The position numbers and the translations under genes were made by a program. Shown in pieces: positions 11,822 to 24,346 of a DNA stretch of 64,000 nucleotides. The first letter of the stretch is position 1; every line of letters starts with the position of its first letter. This DNA is from Warburgia ugandensis (Eukaryota > Streptophyta > Magnoliopsida > Canellales > Canellaceae). The notes under the pieces are model-generated. The model was not told the origin of the DNA. It did no database searches and saw nothing but the letters and a program-made list of their open reading frames with translations. Location of the stretch: positions 78,563,944 to 78,627,943 of the forward strand of contig CP141130.1 in NCBI GenBank assembly GCA_035236585.1, given 5' to 3'.

Positions 11822-13165
11822 GTGGATTAGAGATCAACGCCATCATTGTCACTAACGTGCTTTGTCACTGACGTGCTCTGTTTCAAAATCCCATTTCTTC
11901 AGCTGCCTGCGTTTTTCGACATGGAGACTCCCGCTCCTGTTCCCTCTCTCGCTCCTCCTTCCCTCTTCTTCTTTTCTCCTTCTCCTTCCTGGCTTCATCT
12001 CCCTTGGTTCACTGTCTCTTGTTGGCACGATCTAGGGTTTCCAAGGGTGCTAGGCTTTCTTCTCCCTCTCTCCTTTCCTTTCCTTTCCTTTCCTTTCTCC
12101 TTCTCTCCGCGTCCTTCTTCTTCCTCTTCTCCTCCTCCCTCTTCTTCCTATTCTCCTCCTCCTCCACCAATGTCGGCTTTCTCCTCCCAAGTGTGGTTCT
12201 TTTTTTTTTTTCGTCAATGCGGGAAAAGACCTACCGTCTGTTTTCATTTGACTAAAGGTGGGAGTGGATTAGAGATTAGAGCCATTGTTGTCACCGACAT
12301 GCTCTATTTCTCCAATTAACCTGAAAACCCTCAAAATCCCATTTCTTCGGTTGCCTATATTTTTCAACGTGGAGACTCCCGCTCCTGTTCCCTCTCTCTC
12401 CTCCTTCTCCTTCTCCTTCCTGGCTTCATCTCCCTTGGTTCACTCTCTCTTGCTGGCACGATCTAGGGTTTCCAAGGGTTCAAGGCTTTCTTCTCCCTCT
12501 CTCCTTTCCTTTCCTTTCCTTTCTCCTTCTCTCCTCGTCCTTCTTCTCCCTCTTCTCCTCCTCCCTCTTCGTCCTATTCTCCTCCTCCTCCACCAACGTC
12601 AGGTTTCTCCTCATAAGCATGGTTCTTCTTTCTTTTTTTTTTTTTTTCCGTCAGTGCGGGAACAGACCTAGCATCTATTTTTGTTTGACTAAAGGTGGGA
12701 GTGGATTAGAGATTAGAGCCATCGTTGTCACTAACGTGCTCTGTTTCTCCAGTTAATATGAAAACCCTCAAAATCCCATTTCTTTAGCTGAATGCATTTT
12801 TCAACGTGGAGACTCCCACTCCTGTTCCCTCTTTCTCCCCCTTCCTCCTTCCTCCTTCTCTCTTCTTCTTTTCTCCTTGTCCTTCCCGGCTTCATCTCCC
12901 TTGGTTCACTCTCTCTTGTTGGCACGATCTAGGGTTTCCAAGGGTGCAAGGCTTTCTTCTCCCTCTCTCCTTTCCTTTCCTTTCTCCTTCTCTACTCGTC
13001 CTTCTTCTTCCTCTTCTCCTCCTCCCTCTTCTTCCTATTCTCCTCCTCCTCCTCCACCAATGTTGGGTTTCTCCTCCCAAGTGTGGTTCTTCTTTTCTTT
13101 TTGTTTTGTTTTTCTTTCGTCAGTGCAAGAACAAACCTAGCGTTTGTTTTCATTTGACTAAAGGT
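11822..13165. repeat. Threefold tandem repeat of a ~440-bp pyrimidine-rich block
   Basis: Units begin at GTGGATTAGAGAT (11822, 12264, 12701), giving periods of 442 and 437 bp. Each holds the same order of blocks: AACGTGCTCTGTTTC, GGAGACTCCC, GGCACGATCTAGGGTTTCC, a long CTTT/CTCC tract, CACCAATGTCGG-like, GTCAGTGC and TTTGACTAAAGGTG. Open frames on both strands are Pro/Ser/Leu-rich or Arg/Glu-rich and differ in frame between units, so I do not call a protein. By position the block is in the promoter-like part of the long minus-strand LTR. Confidence 0.85.
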
Positions 13166-13191
13166 GTGTGTGTGTGTGGGGGGGGGGGGGG
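13164..13191. repeat. (TG)n followed by a G14 run
   Basis: Simple repeat immediately after the third ~440-bp unit. Confidence 0.9.
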
Positions 13192-13635
13192 TGCCAATAT
13201 CAATTTTGGCCCCTCCCTTAATTACTTTATTCATTTTCTTTTATTTATTTATAAACATCTAATGATGATATTCAGCTTGTTCCAAACGTCATAATCTCAA
13301 TCAAAACTAAGTATCATTCGCTAGGATTTTCCAATGTATTATGACTGTCCAACATACTTCTATAGATGAGGTCTCACTTGTGAAATTACAAGAATGCCCT
13401 TTGGGAGAAAAATCACAACTTATTCGTTCAAACTCCGATTTTAGCAAACTTAGTATTGTTGGAATAGTTTTTCCGAGTATAATCCAAATATGAAGCTTTG
13501 GAGTCCAATTTGATGTCTTTCAAAAGGTCAATTCAGTGGAACCCAAATTTGAAAAATCTTCCCATTTATGTTTATTAATATTAATTTATAATCCTTTAAA
13601 ATAGATTTAAAAGTTAAGACTGTTACCTCATTATA

Positions 13636-14968
13636 TATTAGGCCCATAACTTTTATATAGAAGATATACTAAATAGTGATTTGCAACCATCAACATGGGA
13701 GTTTGAATATCAATATCTATAATTTATACTATACGTAATGGAAATACCTTGAGTATAAACAATTGCATGAGCTAGCCAAATCAGGGGCAAAATTTTTGAC
13801 TATAGGTAGAAGCATAGTTTGGGGTGAAAAGGTATTTTAGGAATAAGGAAAATAGTATTTTGAAATAATAAACCACAATGGCAAGACCTATAAATGAAGA
13901 GAATTAGAAAGTTATTTGAAAAAAGGCAATTTTGGTGGCATGACTATAGATAAAGGAGGCTTTCCCAAAAACTTTGGCCACAGGCAAATTTGGGTCATTT
14001 CTGAAGTGCACTTAGTCACAGATTTGAGTCACTACTTTTCCCCTCTAGCATGGGTTGGATTTATGTGTGTGTGTGTGTGGTTGCTTTGTAATTATTTGCT
14101 TGTAACAAAAAAAAGAACGAAAAAGATAAAGAAGACCTTTCATTAGGCATAAAGTCAATCTTTATCAGTAGAAATTCATTGCTACCAAATGTGAATAACC
14201 TCAAGTAAATATTTGTTCTGGCATGTGTCAGTGACTATTGTGATATAATATATATACATAAAGACATGATATAATAGAAAATCTATTATATAATGCATAT
14301 ACGTATATACAAGATATTGTCGAAAGAGTTTGACCACCAAGTAAGGCACCTTCTCAACCAAGAAAGAAGTGCACCTTTTAGGCCCACATAGTGTAGCTCC
14401 TATATTTTATTCTTGTGGTTTTCTCTTTCTTTATTCAAAAGAAAACGGGAAGATCCAAACAAACTAGATGAAATGAAAGAGATTTGAGTGAATAAAAAGA
14501 AAACAACAAATTAATAAAGAAATCTTCACTAATAAACTTGCAAACTATTGATAACTGAACAATATGGATCTCAAACATATATTTCAAGGGTGCACTATAC
14601 TTCACCAAAAGCAATGTTTCAGATTTTCCTAGAAAATCTTAAACAAAAGTATTTGGATGGAAGATCTAGAAACGTCCAATCAAGAAACTAGTGTTAATGG
14701 GATGAACTTCTCATTATTTTCTAGAAAAAAAATGAAGAAAGAAAAAATCCCATGTAGTGTTTTGTTTGATTTCTCTAACAAAATGGACCTAGCTAATGCA
14801 GTAAGGCAATCATATAGCTAACAAAAGCTAAGATTTATTTATTTATTTTTACCTTCAATCCATGTAATTCTATTCTTTTCGTACTTTTACTTCTAGTTTT
14901 CCTTTCAACTTTTTCCCCCACCAAAAACTACTAGTCATGTTGGAGAAGAAAAGTGGAATGGAAATTGT
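13636..14968. other. Unassigned AT-rich interval
   Basis: No gene, RNA or element boundary recognised. A 76-codon frame at 13916-14146 has no family signature. Confidence 0.4.
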
Positions 14969-15288
14969 TGTAGTCAAATCTCGTGCAGGTTAGAGATCTC
15001 ATAGTCAAGATCAATAAATCCAAAATAGGATAAGTACATACACAATAGAAGAGAGATTTACATGGTTTGGCTATCATGCCTACATCCATGGTAGAGGAGG
15101 AAAATACTTCACTATCTGATCAGATTAAGATTACAATAGGAGAGAGGAGGAGGCCCAAAGCCTCCTCCAACCCTCTACATTCAATTTCTCTCACTCGCTC
15201 ACCTAAGCCCTAACATTACACACACATACACACACACATGGAATTTTCACTCACATGGGTATAGACCACATGTGGGTCTAGCCCAACA
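14969..15288 (-). mobile_element. Copia-type LTR, 320 bp (3' LTR or remnant)
   Basis: On the minus strand it begins TGTTGGGCTAGACCC and ends TTTGACTACA (TG...CA). It contains the phrase ACCATGGATGTAGGC followed by CCAAACCATGTAAAT, which is common in transcripts of plant copia LTRs. A polypurine tract lies directly upstream (15289-15300), which marks this as a 3' LTR. No 5' LTR was found in the window. Confidence 0.65.
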
Positions 15289-15300
15289 ACCACCCCCTCC
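15289..15300 (-). other. Polypurine tract of the adjoining copia LTR
   Basis: Minus-strand GGAGGGGGTGGT abuts the LTR start TGTTGGG. More purine runs (GGAGGGGGAG, TTTGGGGGAG) lie further inward up to 15390. No RNase H motif could be read in the interior. Confidence 0.55.
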
Positions 15301-15599
15301 ATGCCCATGAAAGGAGGATGTATTGAATCCTTTCAACTTGATTCAACTCCCCCAAATTACAAACATATCTTTGATCAAGCTCCCCCTCCAATAGTTGTCT
15401 ATATTTTCCAACGGCTTTAGCAACCGTATGTGTGTATCTGTGGCTTCTCCTTGAAGCTTCACTGCTCTCCCTGCTCAGCACTCTTTACTGAATTTAAGTG
15501 CTAATCAGCTATTAAGTATACCGTAAGTGCCTAGAAGCTTGCGGTCTAGAAACTTGACATCTAGAGCCTACCAGTGCCTCTCGCACCCACCCTCATTAG

Positions 15600-16020
15600 T
15601 TGTTCATAAATATCACTCAAAATGGTCACGTCCACTCAGAATGGTCACTGGGCCTGCCCGATATGGTCACAGTCTACTCGAAATCACTCACATCTTTCAC
15701 TAATTCATCTCACCACTATTAACCAAGCCATCCCACCACTATTCATTGAGTTATCCTGCTACTGTTCACGAGTCATCTCGCTACTATTCCCAAGTTAGTC
15801 CTACTTGCAAACATTGAGTCCACTCACAATAGTCATTGTGTTCACTTTTTGCACTTGTTCTCTGAGTCTACTTACCAGCTATTACCAAGTTTACTCTCAT
15901 CTGTCATTGAGTCTACTCATTAACTGTCACTGAGTCATCCACTCCTAGCTATGATCAAGCCATCTCCTAGCTATCACATAGTTCACTTCCATCTACCATT
16001 GAATCTACTCACCAATATGG
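15600..16020. repeat. Degenerate short tandem repeat zone
   Basis: Variants of a roughly 25-35-bp phrase, of the type CACTATTCATTGAGTTATCC / TACTGTTCACGAGTCATC, recur about a dozen times. Too degenerate for exact unit borders. Confidence 0.5.
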
Positions 16021-17209
16021 ATTTTTCTAAATAGGGGTGTCATTATTAATTTCATGGGGTGCAAATTTTTTTACCCTTGGGAGTGTCGCTATCAATTCAG
16101 GTGCTAAACAACCTTCCTGTAGTCTATTGGTGGGCACACAGCCTAGCCGTTGGTCCTCCTGTCTTCTATTTGATCAAGCAACACCACCATTTTCACCCCA
16201 CCTTCGTTGACAATATACTTCTCCATTGGCAATTAGCGGTTCCATTTTTTCCATCCGCATCACTCCAGTAGCTCACTGCTGCTTCCCTAATTGGAAGTGG
16301 AGCTGCAAGGGGTGCCACAACCCGTTAGTCTATCTTTCATCTTGGTCACCTTGTCCACTGCCATCCTCAAACCGCGGTGATGTCGACTCACTATAGCCTA
16401 TAGCCCAACCATTTTGCTTCCCCATTCTGCTCTTTTTCCTTGTTTGGCATCTCTGCAATATCCTCCCACTCCTCCCATCTGGCGTTTCCAACTTCTGTAA
16501 TTTTTTTTTTTCTCCAACGATGGCATTTTCTCCTTTCTTTGGTGATGATAAGCGTTGTAGCTAGATTTGTCTCACCATTTGTAGTGTTGCATTTTCATGT
16601 TCCTTGGTCATTGTTTTCTTCTCTGATTTGATTGGTTTCCTTGGCTAGCAATCTCTTGCTTCATTGGCTTTTCTTTAAGGGATCATTTTTAAACTAAGGA
16701 TGATTAAGATTGAATAGATTTAATTTCCTTAAACATCTTGAAAATCTAAATATTGTGCTTCTTTTTCATTGCTACTTACTAATTCGTCTCTAACCTTCTC
16801 ATTTCCCTCATAATTAAAAAAAAAAAAATTGAAAAGAATACTAATGTTGAAAATTTTGTTTTATACTATAAAGGCTATGACATCTTTAATAACTTGTTTA
16901 TTTTCAATAAATTGTATATTTTTCTAATGAGTACTAAAATTTTTGTCTATGAAAAAATTCACTTTACTCTCCTAAACTACCAACTTATGGTACTTTCCTA
17001 AGCTACTAAGTTAGTAATTTAGTCCATGACCTATGAACTTATTACTTCAAGTTCATCCACTTGTCCACTTTCCCCAACAAAAGTTAGTTTCGGGCCCCAC
17101 TACCTATTATTTAAATATTTTTTATGTTTTATGCTTTATGCTATTTTTCTCTCATTTTATATTATTTTATTAGTTACAATATTTTATTAAAAAGAAAGAA
17201 AGAAATTTG
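16021..17209. other. Unassigned interval
   Basis: Two frames of 63-70 codons (16059-16271, 16440-16631) are hydrophobic by base composition and have no recognisable domain. The rest is AT-rich. Confidence 0.35.
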
Positions 17210-18826
17210 AAGAAAAGAAAAATCACCAACTAAATTTACCGCAGCATTAGCATTAGTTAAAGATGTGTTCAAACTTGCAAAAATGAAAGAACAGAAGAAG
17301 TAAGAACTTAGACCACGCTAAGTACATTAAAATTGATGACCAAAGGGTAGTAGTAAAAAATGCTTAGATTAATAAAAGGTGGGAAAGTTACTTTCAAAAA
17401 TTGGTATATGATAAGAGATTGAAAAAACTGTAAACCCAAATAACATTAGGCCATATAGATATAACCATAGGATCATGATATTTGAACTGAAAGAGGCATT
17501 GAAAAAGATGAAATTAGGAGCGGCCCTAGGGCACAATAGTATATGAATAGAGGTTTAGAAGTATGTAGAAAAGGGCAAAATGGCAGATGAATAGAGAAAA
17601 AGCTTTATCATAATAGTTTATAAGAATAAAGAAAACATACATAGTTGCACTAATTATCATAGTATCAAACTTATGAGCCATACCATGAAACTTTGGGAAA
17701 GAGTGATTAAGAAGAGTCTATGACATGAGATGAGTATACTATAAAAAAACTAGTTTGGTTTAATGCCTAAGAGGTCTACTATAGAAGCTATTTTTCTACT
17801 TAGACAATTGATAGACAAGTATAGGGAGAGGAAGAAGGTCCTCTACATGGTCTTTATTGATCAGGAAAAGCTTATGATGGGGTCCCTAGAGAGTTAATAT
17901 GGTGCAATAATAAATTATAGGACCACTAGCAAAGAGACTGATGATTTCCTTATTAGTATAGGATTGCACTAAGGATTGCCATTGAGCCCATAACTTTTTT
18001 CTTTAGTTATGTATGAGCTAACAAAACATCTACATGAGTAGATTTCATGGTGCATGTTATTTGCAGATAACATAGTTTTCATTGGTAAGACAAGGAAGTG
18101 CATAAACACAAAGTTAGAGTTGCGGCAAGATGTTATAGAGTTTAAAGGATTTAAAATTAGCCAAACTAAGATAGAGTATATTGAATGTAATTATAGCAAG
18201 GAGAAGAGTGGGAAAGAAGCAATAGAAAGATTGTTGACCAAGAAGTCCCTCAAAAAGACCACTTTTGGTACTTAGGATCCATATTCGTGAGAATGAGAGA
18301 AATGTTACCTAGAGAATTCAAGTGGGATGGAACAAATAGAGATGTGCTTTTGGATTTCTATATCATTAGCGAGTGCCAGTCAAACTGAAAGAAAAATTCT
18401 AAAGTATGGCTATAAGGCCTGTCATGTTCTATGGATTAGATTATTGGTAGTTAAGGAATAACATGTACATAGGATGAGCATTGTCAAAATGAGAATGTTG
18501 AGATGGATGAGTGACAAGATAAGAAATGATAGAATTAGCAATGAAAATTGTAGAGGAAACTTAAAATAGCACCAATGGGTTGGGTGGACAGATGGTTTGG
18601 ATATGTTCAATGAAGATTGAAAACGGTACTGGTTAGAAAGAGTGAGTTAATCCAAGTCAAAGGCTTTAAAAGGACAAGGGGAAGGCCTAAAATGATGTGG
18701 ATAGAAGTAGTGAGAAAAGTTTAATAACTTTTGGACTAAATGAAGCAATGTTACTTGATAGAGGGGAATGAAAGAATAAGATTCATGTGGCTGACCCATA
18801 ATCGAGATAAGGTTTTGATGATGATG
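17210..18826 (+). pseudogene. LINE (non-LTR) reverse transcriptase remnant, RTE-like
   Basis: Broken frames spell the conserved order of a plant LINE pol: a KLAKMKE segment (~17260), KLMSHTMKLWERVI (~17670), the RT blocks FLLRQLIDKYRER and YMVFIDQEKAYD (~17800-17875), then LFADNIVFIG (18057-18086), where the canonical second Asp of FADD is Asn. The C-terminal part continues as MLRWMSDKIRNDRI (~18500), KGQGEGLKMMWIEVV, and a region matching LLDRGEWKNRIHVADP. It ends in a GATGATGATG tail (~18817), as RTE-type LINEs often do. Many stops and frameshifts make it inactive. The terminal ~420 bp recur in the duplicate that begins at 19654. Confidence 0.78.
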
Positions 18827-19222
18827 ATGCTAATTAACAATAAGGAAACTAAGACAAAGATGGAGAGAAAGAGATAGATTTGGGTTTTGTAAGGATTTTC
18901 CAATGGTTTTAATTTTTTGAGTTTGAGATCCCAAATATAGACAAGCATTGGATACCTGAAAATGAGGTTTTCATGATTCTTGATAGATGATGGATATGTG
19001 GGGTATATGGGAGAATTTTCTTAGTCCAAGAGAAAAAGTTTCTCATTTCAACACTCATTTGGACTATAAACTACAATGATGTAGTGTTTGTCAGGTGTTT
19101 AATTGAAATCCTAACATTTCATCAAGTGGGAGTTATTTGAACCACTTTTTCACTTCTCTTGTTTACCTAGACTTTAACAAAGATCTTTATAAATATGAAC
19201 TATATATCATTTTGTTATATAA

Positions 19223-19234
19223 CCTCTCTTTCTC

Positions 19235-19273
<39 letters not shown>

Positions 19274-19282
19274 CTCTCTCTA
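19223..19282. repeat. Interrupted (TCTG)n/(TC)n microsatellite, unit 1
   Basis: About 60 bp, mainly TGTC tetramers; counterpart of the pure (CT)n tract in unit 2. Confidence 0.9.
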
Positions 19283-20478
19283 TTTGAGGTTTTAATCTGG
19301 CACACTCTTGATTTGGAAAAAGAGTACCTGAGTTCCTAACTCATAGCAAAAGATTGTGAAGGGTGCTCACCACTTTTCATAAGATTCAATAGGACAACAT
19401 GTGCTACTTTGCTAGGCTATTATTGAAAAAGCATTATTGCATTGTCAAGCAAGTTCTATGACTTGGAAAAATTGATGGACTAGAAAACACATTAGTGGAT
19501 TTCTCTCTTTGGATAGTGCAAGTTGTGTATATGGTAAGGTGTTCTTTGGATGAGTTGTGTGAATATCTCAATTGTTGGATAGTTCTAAGCTTTCTTAACC
19601 TTGCATTTTTCAGTTAGTGGCACTTGATCAAGAGTGATTGGTGCCACTTTATTGCTATAAGGCCTGCCATGTTCTATGGATTAGATTATTGGTAGTTAAG
19701 GAATAACATGTACATAGGATGAGCATTGTCAAAATGAGAATGTTAAGATGGATGAGTGACAAGATAAAAAATGATAGAATTAGCAATGAAAATTGTAGAG
19801 GATACTTAAAATAGCACTAATAGGTAACAACATGAGGGAGGGTAGACAATGGTTTGGACATGTTCAATGAAGATTGAAAATGGCACCGGTTAGAAAGGGT
19901 GAGTCAATCCAAGTCAAAGGCTCTAAAAGGACAAGGGGAAGGCCTAAAATGATGTGGATAGAAGTGGTGATAAAAGTTTAACAACTTTTGGACTAAATGA
20001 AGCAATGTTACTTGATAGAGGGGAATGAAAGAATAAGATTCATGTGGCTGACCCATAATCGGGATAAGGTTTTGATGATGATGATGCTAATTAGCAATAA
20101 GGAAACCAAGAGAAAGATGGAGAGAAAGAGATAGATTTGGGTTTTGTAAGGATTTTCCAACGGTTTTAATTTTTTTAGTTTGAGATCCCAAATATAGACA
20201 AGCATTGGGTACCTAAAAATGAGGTTTTCATGATTCTTGATAGATGATGGATATGTGGGGTATTTGGGAGAATTTTCTCAGTCCAAGAGAAAAAGTTTCT
20301 CATTTAAACACTCATTCTGACTATAACCTACAATGATGTAGTGTTTGTCATGTGTTTAATTGAAATCCTAACATTTCATCAAGTGGGAGTTATTTGAATC
20401 ACTTTTTCACTTCTCTTGTTTACCTAGACTTTAACAAAGATCTTTATAAATATGAACTATATATCTTTTTGTTATATA

Positions 20479-20588
<110 letters not shown>

Positions 20589-21109
20589 TTGAGGTTTTAA
20601 TCTAGCACACTCTTGATTTGGAAAAAGAGTACCTGAGTTCTTAACTTGTAGCAAAAGATTGTGAAGGGTGCTGACCACCTTTCATAAGATTCAATAGGAT
20701 GATATGTGCTACACTGCTAGGCTATTATTGAAAAAGCATTATTGCATTGTCAAGCAAGTTCTATGACTTGGAAAAATTGATGGACTAGAAAAAACACAAG
20801 TGGATTTCTCTCTTTGGATAGTGCAAGTTGTGTATATGGTAAGGTGTTCTTTGGATGAGTTATGTGTGAATATCTCAATTGTTGGATAGTTCTAAGCTTT
20901 CTTAACCCTACATTTTTCAGTTAGTGGCACTTGAGAAAGAGTGATTGGTGCCACTTTGTTGCTAGAATGACTAATGCCACTTTTCTTCTTTGAGTAGCTC
21001 AATTTATTCAACTTATGGCTTAAAGACATGTGATCAATGCCACCTTGTGGCTTACAATAGTCAATCGGTGCCAAGTAGCATCCTCTTCTTAATTTTTCTG
21101 TCTACATAG

Positions 21110-22219
21110 TGTTGTGTCTCACTCACAACCACACAAAATGACTTAAAAAGCTATTCAATTACTTGGAGTGGTGGACAAGGTAGGTGATTACATGAAGTAG
21201 TAACTAAGAAACTTCCTTACTTGAATAGAAGATTATGAGAGGCCTATATATAACCTTGTAATCCACTCATTATAGAATAAAGGCTTCTGGTTTTAGGCTA
21301 GGAATCTTCTTCAAGGTTTGAGAGAGGAAGAGGGATAAGGGTGAGAGTTTTAGGTTTCTATAATTGAACACAACTAAGAGATGTTGTGACGTTTTTCTCT
21401 ATTTTTTCATAATGAAGAATATTAGATTATGCCTTGTGGATGTAGGCTATTTTCTTAAAATACATAAATCTTTGTGTAATGCTTGTCTTTGATTTATTGT
21501 CTATGTCAAATGTGTGGATGAGGTTTTCTAAGGCTCAACAAGTGTTATTAGGGCTCACATGCATATTGGAAGAATTTAAGCAAGTAAGGTTGGATATGAA
21601 ATAATATTTTCTCATGCGCTGGAAGGTCCTTGGATTTCTTTAAAATTTAGGATAAATTGGGGGAAGGAAGATGTTACAGATTTAGAAAATGAAAGCTATA
21701 GAAACTAAAAGAGTCCAATGAGAAGAGAAATTTCTTATGTTAATTTTGATTGAAAAATCTACCAAGAAACTGCCCCTAAATTTTAAAGAAATGGGGTTTT
21801 ACAATTTTTTCACATGATGTTGTTGAAAGAACTTTCAACTAAAAAGTTTGAAGTGGAGCTCTATTGAATGCATGTGATGAAGCCAATGATATTTTCAAGT
21901 TAACAAATATGTGAAACTTTATCTCTTTTTGGATGCAATACAAAGGAGACACAGTGGAAAATCTTCAAGTGGACTACGATGAAGTTAGGTTGGAGATTGT
22001 TGTGTGGTTTGCATTTCACACAAAGGCACACATAATGATTTACTTAGGAGGATACTCAATTAGTTAGATTGGTCAACAAGTAAGGTTGATTACTTGGAGT
22101 GTTGAACAAGTAAGGTAATTACTTTGAATAGGTGGTTGAGAGAGGGTGATATATAGGGCCTTATAACCAGTCATAAGATTAAGTTTTGTAGCTTTCACCT
22201 AGTTGTCATCTTCAAGATT

Positions 22220-22299
<80 letters not shown>

Positions 22300-22405
22300 A
22301 AGGAAAAAGATAGAGCTATGCCTCATGGATGTAGGTGATTTTGTTGAATCATATAAATATCTGTATAATCCTCATGTTTGATTTATTATCTATGTCAATC
22401 ATGTC
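21110..22405 (+). mobile_element. Small non-autonomous LTR retrotransposon
   Basis: LTR 1 is 21110-21540 (starts TGTTGTGTCTCAC, ends GGCTCAACA). LTR 2 starts at 21998 (TGTTGTGTGG) and is recognisable to about 22405. Shared blocks are CAAGTAAGG / TTACTTGGAGTG, AATAAAGGCTT-like, TTCAAG.TTTG(AG), TGTGGATGTAGG and TTGATTTATT.TCTATGTCAA. A decayed primer site, GTGTTATTAGGGCTC (21542-21556), follows LTR 1. A purine-rich stretch (AAGTTAGGTTGGAGAT) precedes LTR 2. The internal domain is only about 457 bp and codes for nothing recognisable. LTR 2 is truncated or diverged at its 3' end, so no target duplication could be read. Confidence 0.68.
22221..22294. repeat. (GA)37 microsatellite inside LTR 2
   Basis: LTR 1 has only GAGAGAGGAAGAGGG at the same point, so the tract expanded in one LTR after insertion. 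Confidence 0.92.
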
Positions 22406-22699
22406 TTGGAATTTTCCTATTGTAGAATATAAATTTTCAAACTTTTTACTCAACCAACTTTTCCCTAAATCCAATCTTTTTTACTATTGATTTCCTTCTA
22501 ATTTCCTATTTTTCTCTTATAACTCTCTCCCTCTCTGTTATCTATATAAACATGGCTTTACTAGTTTCCTTAATAGAATGAAGGCCTTCTTGTTTTCTTC
22601 TTGTCTTTTTTAGAGGCGAAGTAGGGCTCTCAATGGGCTAGATATAGATTTGATCCACCATGTCACAATCATAATCTAATAAAACTTGAATAAAGTTAA

Positions 22700-23180
22700 G
22701 TCATCACTTCTACGCATGAGGCTTTTAAAGTTAGCACAAATAAGTCAATTTTTACTCTATTGACTTTGTAAAAATTTCCAAGTTGGTTATAAAAAGATGC
22801 CTGTAAAAATCATACTTTAGAAGTTGATTTGTCAAAAGTCGACTTCTTTAGTTTGGCATGAAGCACCTTTTTCCATGGGAAAGGACTTTTAAAGTCATTT
22901 TTCAAAGAAAAGACTTAAAAAGTCCTAACTTTTAAAGACACTTTTAAAAAATGACTTTAAAAGTCCCTATTTTAGCTTAGCAGGAAAAACTTTTTTTTTT
23001 TTTCACGAAAAAAGATTTTAGAAGTCAATTTTGATAAACAACTTTAAAAGGGGGCACTTTTAAAGTCAGTTTTTATAAACAACTTTCAAAGTGCCCCACT
23101 TTTAAAGTTGTTTTAAGGAAACAACTTTAAAGTTTCACTTTTAAAATCATTTTCTGAAATCGACTTTAATTTTACATCAA
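22700..23180. repeat. Dense ACTTTTAAAGT-type palindromic repeats (CACTA subterminal-like)
   Basis: More than ten variants of ACTTTTAAAGTC, in both orientations, lie within about 480 bp (for example near 22888, 22930, 22955, 23050, 23095). Such short palindromic arrays are typical of the subterminal regions of plant CACTA (En/Spm) transposons, and a CACTA transposase remnant follows at 23.69 kb. The CACTA terminal motif itself was not found. Confidence 0.6.
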
Positions 23181-23283
23181 CTTTCGATTTTCAGTTTCCA
23201 ACTATCTTCATCTATACACTAAAGCTCATATAGGTTGATTTTCATTGTGCATATCTTCAACACAATCCTAACTGTGAATTGGG

Positions 23284-23285
<2 letters not shown>

Positions 23286-23366
<81 letters not shown>
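23286..23366. repeat. (AC)n-(AT)n microsatellite
   Basis: About 72 bp of AC followed by a short AT run. Confidence 0.95.
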
Positions 23367-23689
23367 TCTTAGTTGATATTGATTTGAGTGTTGGTTAGTA
23401 TCTCCTTGTTTGTTTCATATATATGCATGTTTGATATATTTTGCATGCATGGTTATGGTTAAAAAATTTGTTTTTTTAAAGTTAAATTTCTTTTTAATGG
23501 ATCTTTTATTTTTTGTGTCATTCTTCATTGTTAATTGAAAATTTTCACATGTGGGCATGCATGTAATTTAAATTTTCAAATACTTATATTTCTTATATAA
23601 CTAGTGTTTGGTAAAATGCCTAACTGAGTTCATTATAATCTTTTAATGTCTAATAAGTCTTCACACATATATTAGCTTTAATTTGTTAA

Positions 23690-24346
23690 AAAATGGACAA
23701 AAATGCTTGAATGACAATGGCCAGAACATAAAAAGAATATGAGGAGAGAATAGAAAAGTTTATATCATTCGCACTTAGGGAAGATGGGGATTATAATCGC
23801 ATGCGCTATCCATGTTCAAAATGTGGAAACTCAAAAAAAGTAATAGTAGGGGTGTTGAGAGAACACTTATGCATCAATAGAATTGATAAAAGATATCCCC
23901 CATGGATTTGGAATGGAGAAGAACTTTTGCATGAGCAAGAGTAAGAAGATCTGAAGGCATTATAAGAAGTTTCGTAGATAGTACAACTACACTATTGTCT
24001 TGAGATGTATATGAAGACTTTCAGGATGACCTTGAACTATTTCATACTACATTAGAGAAAGCCCTTGAGCTATTTGTACCCTGAGTATAATGATTATATC
24101 AAGTTGTCTATAGTGGTAGGGTAAAATTGAAATTTAGTTTTTCATATCAAGGTTTTATGGAAGTCTTAAAAGTAGTAGGTAAGATGCTACCGAAGGATAA
24201 TAAATTGGTAAGGTCCACATAGGAGATAAAGAAAATCCTAGCTGCACTAAGGTTGAAGTATGGGAAGATACATGTATGTCTCAATGATTGCATCTTGTAT
24301 GGGAAGGAGCACGAGGATAAAACTATATGCTCAACTTATGGATAGT
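23690..24346 (+). pseudogene. CACTA (En/Spm) TNP2-type transposase remnant
   Basis: Reading across frames gives EERIEKFISFALREDG, CSKCGNSKKVIVGVLREHL and RYPPWIWNGEELLHEQE. This is the order of the transposase-associated zinc-binding domain found at the N terminus of plant TNP2-like proteins (CxxC, RxHL, W.W.GE). Further on come KMLPKDNKL, KKILAALRLKYGKIHVC and LNDCILYGKEHED, matching the segment before the TNP2 catalytic region (usual form NDCILYRNEYED). Stops and frameshifts are frequent and the DDE domain is not present. Confidence 0.72.

Larger units (their letters stand above)
6673..13635 (-). mobile_element. Probable long LTR (minus orientation) hosting the TRIM array; boundaries approximate
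   Basis: Read on the minus strand, the stretch runs from a GAGGTAACAG-containing start near 13635, through a GA-rich promoter-like zone, a segment matching window bases 1-230 (9580-9830), the conserved hairpin (9154-9180) and a segment matching 63.83 kb (CACTCATTTCAC near 8750), to an end ATCGGGTCATTATA at 6673. The TRIM array at 6757-8655 interrupts it near this end. No clean 5-bp target duplication was found at the proposed ends, so the outer limits are uncertain. No gag-pol motif is seen. Confidence 0.42.

Noticed and set aside
11846..13294. Long Pro/Ser/Leu-rich open frames on the plus strand and Arg/Glu-rich ones on the minus strand
   Set aside because: They are products of CTCC/CTTT tracts in a tandem repeat; frames and starts differ between units and there is no domain.
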